From: Pseudomonas sp. CBZ-4
GTDB taxonomy: Bacteria; Pseudomonadota; Gammaproteobacteria; Pseudomonadales; Pseudomonadaceae
DNA length: 64,000 bases
NCBI RefSeq assembly: GCF_000346755.1
Contig: NZ_ANNV01000164.1
Span: 124,001-188,000, forward strand
Reading direction: 5' to 3'
Part shown: positions 41,762-50,408 of the stretch, piece by piece
Layout of the letters: every line of letters starts with the position of its first letter
How positions within the stretch are numbered: position 1 is the first letter of the stretch
Program-made: the position numbers and the translations under genes
The notes under the pieces: generated by a model
Told to the model about the DNA's origin: nothing
Seen by the model: only the letters and a program-made list of their open reading frames with translations
Databases searched by the model: none

Positions 41762-44700
41762 CGTCGCGGGGCTCTATCTCCGCCTGGTGCATCGATCGCC
41801 CGGTCGCCACCCTGTTGCTGACCTTCGCCATGGTGCTGCTCGGGCTGATCGCCTTCCCGAAACTGCCCATCGCCCCACTGCCGCAAGCGGAATTCCCTAC
41901 GATCCAGGTCTCCGCGCAATTGCCCGGCGCCAGCCCGGACACCATGGCGTCATCGGTGGCCACCCCGCTGGAGGTGCAATTCAGCGCCATCCCCGGCATG
42001 TCCCAGATGACGTCCAGCAGTGCCCTTGGCACGAGCGTGTTGACCCTGCAATTCACCCTCGACAAAAGCATCGACACCGCCGCGCAGGAAGTACAGGCGG
42101 CGATCAACACCGCCTCCGGCAAGTTGCCCAGTGACATGCCAAGCCTGCCGACCTGGAGAAAGGTCAACCCGGCCGACAGCCCGGTGCTGGTCATCAGTAT
42201 CAATTCCCACGACTTGCCTGGCACCCAGCTGAGCGACCTGGTCGAAACCCTGTTGGCCCGGCAAATCAGCCAGATCGACGGTGTTGGCCAAATCAATATC
42301 ACCGGCCAGCAACGCCCGGCGATCCGTGTGCAGGCCTCGCCGGACAGGCTGGCCGCCATCGGCCTGACCCTGGCCGATATCCGCCTGGCGATCCAGCAGT
42401 CGAGCCTGAACCTGGCCAAAGGCGCGCTGTACGGCGCAAACAGCGTGTCCACCCTTTCGACCAACGATCAGCTGTTTCATGCCGAGGAATACGGTGACCT
42501 GATCATCACCTACAAGAACGGCGCCCCCGTGCAATTGCGCGACGTGGCCAAGGTGGTCGAAGCCTCGGAAAACGCCTACGTGCAGGCGTGGGCTGGCGAT
42601 GTACCTGGTGTCAACCTGGTGATTACCCGCCAGCCCGGCGCGAACATCGTCGAGACCGTTGAACGGATCCAGGCCGAACTGCCTCGCCTGCAAGCGATGC
42701 TGCCGGCGTCGGTCGAGCTGAGCGTCCTGATCGACCGTACCACCACCATCCGTGCCTCCCTGCACGAAGTTGAACTGACCCTGCTGATCGCCGTACTGCT
42801 GGTGATCGGGGTCATGGCGATTTTCCTGCGCCAGTGGTCGGCGACGCTGATTGTGTCGAGCGTGCTGGGGGTGTCGCTGATCGCCAGCTTCGCCCTGATG
42901 TACGTGATGGGATTCAGCCTCAACAACCTCACTCTGGTGGCCATTGTGATCGCCGTGGGGTTTGTGGTGGACGATGCGATTGTGGTGGTGGAGAACATCC
43001 ATCGTCACCTTGAGGCCGGACTGGACAAGCGCGACGCGGCAATCAAGGGTGCCAGCGAGATCGGCTTTACCGTGGTGTCCATCAGCGTATCCCTGGTGGC
43101 GGCGTTCATTCCGCTGTTGTTCATGGGCGGCGTCGTCGGGCGGCTGTTCAAGGAATTTGCGTTGACGGCCACCTCGACCATCCTCATTTCCGTGGTGGTC
43201 TCCCTGACACTTGCCCCCACCTTGGCGGCGCTGTTCATGAAAGCGCCGGCCCATCGCCCCCAGGAAAAACCCGGTTTTGGCGAGCGCCTGCTGGCGGGCT
43301 ATGAAAAGTACCTGCGCAAGGCCCTCGCCCATCAGCGCACCATGCTTGGCATCTTCGGGCTGACGCTGGGCATGGCTGTCGCCGGGTACGTATTGATCCC
43401 CAAGGGCTTTTTCCCACTGCAGGACACCGGCTTTATCCTGGGTACCAGCGAAGCCGCTGCGGACGTGTCGTATCCGGACATGGTCGCCAAACACAAGGCC
43501 CTCGCGGAAATCCTCAAGGCCGATCCGGCGATCCAGGCCTTCTCCCACGCGGTGGGGGTGACCGGCAGCAACCAGACCATCGCCAATGGCCGTTTCTGGA
43601 TTTCCCTCAAGGATCGTGGTGACCGCGACGTCTCCGCCAGCGAGTTCATCGACCGCATTCGGCCAAAGCTTGCCAGGGTACCGGGGATTGTCCTGTACCT
43701 GCGCGCCGGCCAGGACATCAACCTCAGTTCCGGCCCCAGCCGCAGCCAGTACCAGTACGTGCTCAAAAGCAACGACGGGGCCACGTTGAACACCTGGACC
43801 CAGCGCCTCACCGAGAAACTCCGTGGCATCCCGGCCTTTCGTGATGTCTCCAACGACCTGCAACTGGGCGGCAGCATCACCCACATCAGCATCGACCGCC
43901 GCGCCGCCGCGCGTTTCGGCCTGACGGCCACCGATATCGACCAGGCACTGTACGACGCCTTCGGCCAACGCCAGGTCAATGAATTCCAGACCGAGATCAA
44001 CCAGTACCAGGTGGTGCTGGAACTGGACACCCAGCAACGCGGCCGGGCCGAAAGCCTGAACTACTTCTATCTGCGCTCGCCGCTGACCAATGAAATGGTG
44101 CCGCTGTCAGCTGTGGCCACGGTGGATGCGCCGACGGTCGGGCCACTGTCCATCAGCCATGACGGCATGTTCCCGGCGGCCAACCTGTCGTTCAACCTGG
44201 CGCCCGGCGTGGCATTGGGGGATGCGGTGATCCTGCTCAACCAGGCGAAGAACGAGATCGGCATGCCCGCCTCGATCATCGGCAACTTCCAGGGTGCGGC
44301 ACAGGCGTTCCAGAGCTCGCTGGCCAGCCAGCCGTGGCTGATCCTAGCAGCGCTGGTGGCGGTCTACATCATCCTCGGCGTGCTGTACGAAAGCTTTGTG
44401 CACCCGTTGACCATTATCTCGACGCTGCCCTCGGCGGGCCTGGGGGCGCTGGTCATGTTGTGGCTGCTGGGCCAGGACTTTTCGATCATGGCCCTGATCG
44501 GCCTGGTGCTGCTGATCGGCATCGTCAAGAAAAACGGCATCCTGCTGATCGACTTCGCCCTGGAGGCCCAGCGCACGCGCGGGTTATCGCCACAGGACGC
44601 GATCTTCGAAGCCTGCATTACACGCTTTCGTCCCATCATCATGACGACCCTGGCCGCCCTGCTCGGCGCCTTGCCGCTGATGCTAGGCTACGGCGCCGGT

Positions 44701-44853
44701 GCCGAGCTGCGCCAGCCCCTGGGTATCGCGGTGGTCGGCGGCCTGCTGGTGAGCCAGGCGCTGACGCTGTTTACCACTCCGGTCATATACTTGTACCTCG
44801 AGAAGCTCTTCCACAGGCCCAAACCAGCGCTTGAGCTGGCGACCACACATTAA
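41758..44853 (+). CDS. RND multidrug efflux pump (MdtB/MdtC/MuxB-like)
   Basis: A 1031-residue HAE1-type RND pump. TM1 is preceded by ISAWCIDRPVATLLLTFAMV. The porter segments include the GASPDTMASSVATPLE loop. TM4 carries VGFVVDDAIVVVENIHRH, with the proton-relay Asp pair. Later segments show GIVKKNGILLIDFALEAQRT. The second half repeats the first. It overlaps the adaptor gene by 4 bases. Resemblance is closest to the MdtBC group, with only one pump gene here. The substrate range is unknown. Confidence 0.92.
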   Translation: MTSRGSISAWCIDRPVATLLLTFAMVLLGLIAFPKLPIAPLPQAEFPTIQVSAQLPGASPDTMASSVATPLEVQFSAIPGMSQMTSSSALGTSVLTLQFTLDKSIDTAAQEVQAAINTASGKLPSDMPSLPTWRKVNPADSPVLVISINSHDLPGTQLSDLVETLLARQISQIDGVGQINITGQQRPAIRVQASPDRLAAIGLTLADIRLAIQQSSLNLAKGALYGANSVSTLSTNDQLFHAEEYGDLIITYKNGAPVQLRDVAKVVEASENAYVQAWAGDVPGVNLVITRQPGANIVETVERIQAELPRLQAMLPASVELSVLIDRTTTIRASLHEVELTLLIAVLLVIGVMAIFLRQWSATLIVSSVLGVSLIASFALMYVMGFSLNNLTLVAIVIAVGFVVDDAIVVVENIHRHLEAGLDKRDAAIKGASEIGFTVVSISVSLVAAFIPLLFMGGVVGRLFKEFALTATSTILISVVVSLTLAPTLAALFMKAPAHRPQEKPGFGERLLAGYEKYLRKALAHQRTMLGIFGLTLGMAVAGYVLIPKGFFPLQDTGFILGTSEAAADVSYPDMVAKHKALAEILKADPAIQAFSHAVGVTGSNQTIANGRFWISLKDRGDRDVSASEFIDRIRPKLARVPGIVLYLRAGQDINLSSGPSRSQYQYVLKSNDGATLNTWTQRLTEKLRGIPAFRDVSNDLQLGGSITHISIDRRAAARFGLTATDIDQALYDAFGQRQVNEFQTEINQYQVVLELDTQQRGRAESLNYFYLRSPLTNEMVPLSAVATVDAPTVGPLSISHDGMFPAANLSFNLAPGVALGDAVILLNQAKNEIGMPASIIGNFQGAAQAFQSSLASQPWLILAALVAVYIILGVLYESFVHPLTIISTLPSAGLGALVMLWLLGQDFSIMALIGLVLLIGIVKKNGILLIDFALEAQRTRGLSPQDAIFEACITRFRPIIMTTLAALLGALPLMLGYGAGAELRQPLGIAVVGGLLVSQALTLFTTPVIYLYLEKLFHRPKPALELATTH

Positions 44854-44883
44854 GGCCTAGGCCCCGTCCTGGAACAAAGGCTC

Positions 44884-45561
44884 ATGCGCGTCCTGATTAT
44901 TGAAGATGAAGAAAAAACCGCGGACTACCTGCATCGCGGCCTGACGGAGCAAGGCTACACCGTCGATGTGGCACGCGAAGGCGTCGAGGGTCTGCACCTG
45001 GCGCTGGAAAACGACTACGCGGTGATCGTGCTCGATGTGATGCTGCCAGGCCTGGACGGTTTTGGCGTCTTGCGGGCGTTGCGCGCCCGCAAGCAGACGC
45101 CGGTGATCATGCTCACCGCCCGCGAACGCGTGGAAGACCGCATTCGCGGCCTGCGTGAAGGCGCCGATGATTACCTGGGCAAGCCGTTTTCCTTCCTGGA
45201 GCTGGTGGCGCGCCTGCAAGCCCTGACCCGCCGCAGCGGCGGCCATGAACCGGTGCAGGTGACGGTCGCCGACTTGTGGATCGACCTGATCAGCCGCAAG
45301 GCCAGTCGCAACGGCCTGCGCCTGGACCTGACTGCCAAGGAATTCTCGCTGCTCAGCGTGCTCGCGCGGCGCCAGGGCGAGATCCTGTCCAAGACGGCGA
45401 TTGCGGAGATGGTCTGGGACATCAATTTCGACAGCGACGCCAATGTGGTGGAGGTCGCGATCAAGCGCCTGCGTGCCAAGCTCGACGGGCCGTTCGAGCA
45501 AAAACTGCTGCACACCATCCGTGGCATGGGTTATGTGCTGGAGAGTCGCAGTGTCGGCTAA
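44884..45561 (+). CDS. OmpR-family response regulator (heavy-metal type, CopR/CzcR-like)
   Basis: This 225-residue regulator has a receiver (MRVLIIEDEEKTADYLHRGL; phosphoacceptor in VIVLDVMLPGLDGFGVLRAL; Lys in DDYLGKPF). A winged helix follows, with SDANVVEVAIKRLRAKLDGP and HTIRGMGYVLE. The wording is typical of the CopR/CzcR/IrlR group. It lies 30 bases after the pump gene and overlaps the kinase gene by 11 bases. It probably controls the operon itself. Confidence 0.93.
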   Translation: MRVLIIEDEEKTADYLHRGLTEQGYTVDVAREGVEGLHLALENDYAVIVLDVMLPGLDGFGVLRALRARKQTPVIMLTARERVEDRIRGLREGADDYLGKPFSFLELVARLQALTRRSGGHEPVQVTVADLWIDLISRKASRNGLRLDLTAKEFSLLSVLARRQGEILSKTAIAEMVWDINFDSDANVVEVAIKRLRAKLDGPFEQKLLHTIRGMGYVLESRSVG

Positions 45562-46915
45562 CTCCATCGCCTTGCGCCTGAGTGGCATGTTCACCCTGGT
45601 GGCGCTGCTGATTTTCATGTTGATCGGCGGTGCGCTGTACCAACAGGTAGATCGAGGCCTGGGCCTGTTGCCAGAGGCGGAACTGGATGCGCGCTACAGC
45701 GTGCTGGAGTCGTCGGTGGGCCGCTTCGGCACGCCCGACCACTGGGCCAAGATCACCACCAAGCTCAAGCTGCTCAGTGAAGAAGACAAGCGCATCCGAT
45801 TCTGGGTGGTGAGCAGCGATCCGGCTTACGAATATGGCAACCCGGATGCGCAGGTCCGCGCCTTTGCCGAGGGCAGTAGCGGAAAGCGCGATTTGCTGAT
45901 GCCGGGGCACGACCATCCCTTCAAGGCCCTGTTAAGCCAGTTCCCGGCCAAGGACCAGCGGCCACCCTTGCGCTTCATCATTGCCATCGACACGGAGAAC
46001 TTCCACGCCACCCAGCATCATTTGCTGATGGCCCTGATCGGCCTGGCATTTGTTGGCGTGGTGCTGGCCGCGCTGCTGGGGTTCTGGGTGTCGCGAATCG
46101 GCCTCAAGCCACTGGGCAAACTCTCGGATGAAGCGCAAAAACTGGCACCGCCCAAACTCTCCGGGCGCCTGCAGTTGTCACCGCTGCCACCGGAGCTGAG
46201 CCAGTTCGTCAACTCGTTCAACGCCACGCTGGATCGTGTGGAGCTCGCCTATTCGCGCCTGGAATCGTTCAACGCCGATGTGGCCCATGAACTGCGCTCG
46301 CCGCTGACCAACCTGATCGGCCAGACCCAGGTGGCGCTGACGCGCGGGCGCTCGGCGGAGCATTACTTCGAAGTCCTGCAATCCAACCTCGAAGAGCTGG
46401 AGCGCCTGCGTTCGATCATCAACGACATGCTGTTCCTCGCCAGCGCCGACCAGGGCAGCAAGGCCACCACGTTGATTGAAAGCTCACTGGCCAATGAAGT
46501 GGCAACCACCCTCGACTACCTGGACTTCATCCTGGAAGACGCCCAGGTGCAGGTGCGCGTACGCGGTGACGCCACGGTACACATCGAACGGGCCCACCTG
46601 CGCCGGGCCTTGATCAACTTGCTGAGCAATGCGGTGCAGCACACCGCGCCGGGGCAGGTGATCGACGTGAAAATAGACGTGCAGGCGAACCGGGTAGCAA
46701 TCGCGGTGACCAACCCGGGTGAGGTGATCGCCAGCGAGCACTTGCCACGGCTGTTCGAGCGCTTCTATCGAGTGGACGCCTCGCGCAGCAACAGCGGCGG
46801 CAATCACGGCCTGGGGCTGGCCATCGTCAAGGCCATCGCGTTGATGCACGGCGGTGATGTGTTCGTGCGCAGCGAAGACGGCGGCAATACCTTTGGCATC
46901 ACCCTGCCCGTCTGA
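45551..46915 (+). CDS. Sensor histidine kinase (heavy-metal sensor family)
   Basis: From GTG at 45551 (GGAGAG 5 bases upstream) it has 454 residues. TM1 (about 14-34) and TM2 (about 158-180) flank a periplasmic domain of about 125 residues with a His-rich patch (MPGHDHPF, then ATQHH). The phosphoacceptor box is NADVAHELRSPLTNL. The ATP-binding part shows LINLLSNAVQHT and NHGLGLAIVKAIA. It is paired with the regulator by an 11-base overlap. The His patch would suit metal sensing, though the target operon is a multidrug-type RND pump. Confidence 0.92.
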   Translation: MSANSIALRLSGMFTLVALLIFMLIGGALYQQVDRGLGLLPEAELDARYSVLESSVGRFGTPDHWAKITTKLKLLSEEDKRIRFWVVSSDPAYEYGNPDAQVRAFAEGSSGKRDLLMPGHDHPFKALLSQFPAKDQRPPLRFIIAIDTENFHATQHHLLMALIGLAFVGVVLAALLGFWVSRIGLKPLGKLSDEAQKLAPPKLSGRLQLSPLPPELSQFVNSFNATLDRVELAYSRLESFNADVAHELRSPLTNLIGQTQVALTRGRSAEHYFEVLQSNLEELERLRSIINDMLFLASADQGSKATTLIESSLANEVATTLDYLDFILEDAQVQVRVRGDATVHIERAHLRRALINLLSNAVQHTAPGQVIDVKIDVQANRVAIAVTNPGEVIASEHLPRLFERFYRVDASRSNSGGNHGLGLAIVKAIALMHGGDVFVRSEDGGNTFGITLPV

Positions 46916-46930
46916 ACACCTCGGTTAACA

Positions 46931-47019
46931 TGTGGGAGCTGGCTTGCCTGCGATGGCGGTGCGTCAGTTGACCCATTTATCACTGACCCACCGCCATCGC
47001 AGGCAAGCCAGCTCCCACA
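46931..47019. repeat. REP pair 9
   Basis: Arms TGTGGGAGCTGGCTTGCC and GGCAAGCCAGCTCCCACA enclose about 50 bases. It follows the kinase gene by 15 bases. Confidence 0.92.
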
Positions 47020-47036
47020 TTGGATCTCCATTGCGA

Positions 47037-47090
47037 TGACTGTTGCGCTAACTGTTGCGATTTGGGCAACAGTCATTATCTTGTTACACT
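47037..47090 (+). promoter_or_regulatory. Operator-like repeats and promoter upstream of the OprD-type gene
   Basis: TGACTGTTGC (47037-47046) is repeated as ACTGTTGC (47051-47058) and meets the inverted GCAACAGTCA (47066-47075). The 47051-47073 pair is a perfect 8 bp palindrome with a 7-base spacer. TTGGGC (47062-47067) and TACACT (47085-47090) could be -35 and -10 boxes 17 bases apart, so a factor on the palindrome would block RNA polymerase. Confidence 0.55.
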
Positions 47091-47096
47091 CTGTAT

Positions 47097-47240
47097 CGCA
47101 CCGCTCGCCTGCGTTAATTTGACGCACCGATGAGCGCGACGGCAAAGACAGTTATCCGCTTACCCGAATTTCCCTCGACTTATTTCCAGGGCTCTACACT
47201 GGGAATCTGTTTTAAAGCCGCTGATTTCAGCGGCTTTTTT
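47097..47240 (+). ncRNA. Possible small RNA or attenuated leader ahead of the OprD-type gene
   Basis: From the promoter above, a transcript of about 140 bases would end at the terminator at 47213-47238. No reading frame in it looks coding. It may be a free small RNA or a leader whose terminator is read through into the porin gene. Confidence 0.35.
47213..47238 (+). terminator. Rho-independent terminator in the OprD leader
   Basis: AAAGCCGCTGA and TCAGCGGCTTT form an 11 bp perfect stem with a very small loop, followed by a run of Ts. No gene ends just upstream, so it ends a non-coding transcript. Confidence 0.8.
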
Positions 47241-47309
47241 TTGCCGTAAAAAAGGCCAGGAACACCCCCACGACATGGCCGCTTTCGATTGACCAAAGGA
47301 GCTCCACCG

Positions 47310-48632
47310 GTGAAGAACTCGCTGACGTTCACCCCGCTATTCCTGGCGATTGCAGCAACGATCGCCCCGCTCGCCCACGCGGCAGACACCACCCCCGCCG
47401 ACGGTTTCGTCGAAGGCGCCCACCTCACGATCAACACCCGCAACTACTACATGAACCGCGACCGTCGCGATATTCACACCGATGACAGCAAGGAATGGGG
47501 CCAAGGCTTTCTCGGCACCTTTGAATCCGGCTACACCCAAGGCACCGTCGGCTTTGGCCTGGACGCCCACGCCATGCTCGGCCTCAAGCTCGACGGCGGT
47601 GGCGGCACCGACGGCTCCAGCATCCTTCCCTACGGCGGTGGCAACGGCAAGGCGCCCGGCTCGTTCTCCACCGCTGGCGGCACCTTGAAGATGCGCGCAT
47701 TCGACACTGAACTGAAGGCCGGCGACCTGTTCCTCAACAACCCGGTGATCGCCGGCGGCATGACACGCATGCTGCCGCAGACCTTTCGCGGCGTCAGCCT
47801 GAACAACCACAGCTTCGACGGCTGGATGTTCGAAGGCGGCCAGGCCAGCTTCACCAAGCTCTACAACCAGAGCGGCCACCAGCGCATCGGCACCAGCTAC
47901 GGCGCCCTGCCCAGCCATACCGACGCCCAGCACATCAACTGGGCCGGTGTATCGTTCAGCGGTATCCCCGGGCTGACCAGCAACCTCTACGCCTCCGAAC
48001 TCAAGGATGTGTGGAACCAGTACTACTATGACCTTGACTACACCTACGCCCTGAACGACCTGGTCAGCCTCAACCCGGGCCTGCACTACTACCACACCCA
48101 GGACACCGGCCAGTCGCTGCTGGGGGATATCGACAACAACACCTACAGCCTGCACTTCACCGTCGGCGTGGGTCATCACAGCGTTACCGCCGCCTACCAG
48201 CGAGTCAACGGCAACACCCCATTTGACTACATCACCCAGGGCGACAGCGTGTACCTGGACAACTCCCAGCAATACTCGGACTTCAACGGCCCCAACGAAC
48301 GCTCGTGGAAGCTCAAGTACGCCTATGACTTCGCCGGCCTCGGCCTGCCAGGCCTGACCTCGGCCGTGTCCTACATCAGCGGCAAGACCGACCTGACCAA
48401 GGTCGACCCGCAAAGCCGTGGCTACAGCCGCTGGTACAGCGCCGATGGCAAGGACGCCAAGCATTGGGAACGGGACATTGACCTCAAATACGTGGTGCAA
48501 GGCGGCAAGGCCAAGGACTTGGCCGTGCGCCTGCAGTGGGCGACCAACCGTGGCAGCAATGGTTACTCGGCCGTGGACAATGACGTGGACGAATACCGCG
48601 TGATCGTCGACTACCCGATCAACGTGTTCTAA
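47310..48632 (+). CDS. OprD-family outer-membrane porin
   Basis: From GTG at 47310 (AAGGAG at 47295-47300) the protein has 440 residues. A signal peptide ends near PLAHAA. OprD features include ADGFVEGAHLTINTRNYYMN, RDRRDIHTDDSKEWGQGFLG and FESGYTQGTVGFGLDAHAML. The C-terminus ends DYPINVF, with the terminal Phe. The barrel takes up amino acids, peptides or carboxylates; the substrate here is not known. The regulatory zone upstream is described separately. Confidence 0.93.
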   Translation: MKNSLTFTPLFLAIAATIAPLAHAADTTPADGFVEGAHLTINTRNYYMNRDRRDIHTDDSKEWGQGFLGTFESGYTQGTVGFGLDAHAMLGLKLDGGGGTDGSSILPYGGGNGKAPGSFSTAGGTLKMRAFDTELKAGDLFLNNPVIAGGMTRMLPQTFRGVSLNNHSFDGWMFEGGQASFTKLYNQSGHQRIGTSYGALPSHTDAQHINWAGVSFSGIPGLTSNLYASELKDVWNQYYYDLDYTYALNDLVSLNPGLHYYHTQDTGQSLLGDIDNNTYSLHFTVGVGHHSVTAAYQRVNGNTPFDYITQGDSVYLDNSQQYSDFNGPNERSWKLKYAYDFAGLGLPGLTSAVSYISGKTDLTKVDPQSRGYSRWYSADGKDAKHWERDIDLKYVVQGGKAKDLAVRLQWATNRGSNGYSAVDNDVDEYRVIVDYPINVF

Positions 48633-48718
48633 GCCGCGAACTTTCTTTCTTAACCAACTATTTAATTTTCATCGGGTAGCACTAAACTGCCAGCATCCCA
48701 AGTGCTGAAGTCTGCCCG

Positions 48719-50221
48719 ATGAGCCAAGACCGTGGTCGTACCCTGCCTTTACGCCCAGAGCTATTGCTGCTGCTGGGCAGTGGCCTCACGGTCGTGCTTA
48801 TCATGGTCATCGTCGCGGCACTGCTGATCCGCGAACACGCCAGCACCCTGCAGGCGGCCAAGCGCGCCACCACCAACATTACCCAACTGATCAATGCCGA
48901 CGTGCTGCGTAACGTCGAACTCTACGACCTGGCACTGCAAGGGCTGATCGCTGCCACCACGCGCAAGGACCTCGCGCAAGTGCCCGCGGATATCCAGCAC
49001 CTGGTGCAGTTTGATCAATCCACGGCGGCGCCCTTCAAAGGCGAAGTGTTGTTGCTGGACGCCAACGGCGCGGTGGTTGCCGACTCTTCGACGTTGTGGC
49101 CGTCGCCGCGCAACTTCGCCCACCGCGATTACTTTCAAGTTCATCAGAACAACGCCCAGGCAGGCCTGTTTATCAGCCGCCCGTTCAAGATCCGCTGCGC
49201 CTGCGATCAAGTCTGGCGTATCGCGTTCAGCCGGCGGGTATCGGGACCGGACGGGGAATTTGCCGGGGTAGCCGTGGCAACCATGCGCCTCGCTTATTTC
49301 GACCAATTGTTCAATCGCCTGACCATCGGCAATGGCAGCACCGTGAACCTGATGAATACCCAAGGCATTCTCCTCGCCCAGCAGCCGTTGCTGGAACGCG
49401 AAATGATCGACAAGGACCTCAGCGATCGGCCCAACTTCAAACGCATGCTGCGTGAAGGTGAAGGCAGTTTCCGGGCGATCTCCTCCATGAGCGGTAAAGA
49501 ACGCTTGTACACCTTCAGCAACGTCGGTGAATTGCCGCTGATCGTGGTGGTGGCCCTGTCCAGCGAAGACGTGTTCGCACCCTGGGAACGCGCCGCGCTG
49601 CTGACCGCCGGTGCCACCGGCGTGCTGTGCATTGGTTTGTTGTGGCTGACCTGGATGCTGCGCCGGGAACTGCGCCGCCGTTATCGCACCGAGCGGGTGC
49701 TGTCAGAACTGGCAGCCACCGACGCCCTCACCGGCCTGGCCAACCGCCGTATCCTCGATGAGCGCCTGCGCCTGGAATGGGACCGGGCGCAACGCTCGGC
49801 CGAGCCGCTGACGCTGCTGATGATCGACGTGGACCACTTCAAGGCCTTCAACGACCGCCACGGCCATCACGGTGGCGACGAAGCGTTGCGCACCGTGGCC
49901 CAGGTGATCGGCACCAATATCCGCCGCCCTGCCGACCTGGCGGCACGTTATGGCGGCGAAGAGTTTGCGGTGGTGTTGCCGCACACCGATGCCAGGGGCG
50001 CCGAGGTGATCGCCGAACACATCCGCAGCAGCATCGAACATTTGCCGCGGGTGGCGGGGGACGAGCGGCCGATCACGGTGAGCATTGGGCTGAGCACGTG
50101 GGACAAGCGCAGCCGCGTGTCGCTGGAGGCGCTGTTGTTGAGTGCGGACCAGGCGCTGTATGAAGCCAAGCACACCGGGCGCAACCGGATCGTGGATGCG
50201 TCGGCGCTACAGGATCTGTGA
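48719..50221 (+). CDS. Membrane diguanylate cyclase with periplasmic sensor
   Basis: This 500-residue protein makes c-di-GMP. TM1 (about 15-37), a periplasmic Cache-like sensor (about 40-285, with FAHRDYFQVHQNNAQAGLFI) and TM2 (about 292-312) lead to a GGDEF domain. The active site is RYGGEEFAVVLP; the start of the domain is ATDALTGLANRR. An inhibitory I-site RPAD lies five residues before GGEEF, so product feedback is likely. It is a single gene followed by a REP pair. Confidence 0.94.
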   Translation: MSQDRGRTLPLRPELLLLLGSGLTVVLIMVIVAALLIREHASTLQAAKRATTNITQLINADVLRNVELYDLALQGLIAATTRKDLAQVPADIQHLVQFDQSTAAPFKGEVLLLDANGAVVADSSTLWPSPRNFAHRDYFQVHQNNAQAGLFISRPFKIRCACDQVWRIAFSRRVSGPDGEFAGVAVATMRLAYFDQLFNRLTIGNGSTVNLMNTQGILLAQQPLLEREMIDKDLSDRPNFKRMLREGEGSFRAISSMSGKERLYTFSNVGELPLIVVVALSSEDVFAPWERAALLTAGATGVLCIGLLWLTWMLRRELRRRYRTERVLSELAATDALTGLANRRILDERLRLEWDRAQRSAEPLTLLMIDVDHFKAFNDRHGHHGGDEALRTVAQVIGTNIRRPADLAARYGGEEFAVVLPHTDARGAEVIAEHIRSSIEHLPRVAGDERPITVSIGLSTWDKRSRVSLEALLLSADQALYEAKHTGRNRIVDASALQDL

Positions 50222-50231
50222 ACCCGATCAA

Positions 50232-50318
50232 TGTGGGAGCTGGCTTGCCTGCGATGCAGGCACCTGGGTGTGTCAGTCACACTGCGGTGATGCAATCGCA
50301 GGCAAGCCAGCTCCCACA
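50232..50318. repeat. REP pair 10
   Basis: Arms TGTGGGAGCTGGCTTGCC and GGCAAGCCAGCTCCCACA enclose about 50 bases. It lies between the diguanylate cyclase and the terminator of lpxC. Confidence 0.92.
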
Positions 50319-50353
50319 GATTTGAGCAATGCCGTTATCGGAAACCGCAGGCA

Positions 50354-50384
50354 TAAAAAAAGGCCACCCGAAGGCAGCCTTTCA
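50354..50384 (-). terminator. Rho-independent terminator of lpxC and the dcw cluster
   Basis: On the reverse strand AGGCTGCC-TTCG-GGTGGCCT forms a stem with a stable UUCG loop, followed by a T run. It lies 25 bases after the lpxC stop. Confidence 0.88.
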
Positions 50385-50408
50385 AAACTAAAGAAAGAGA
50401 GTTGTTAC

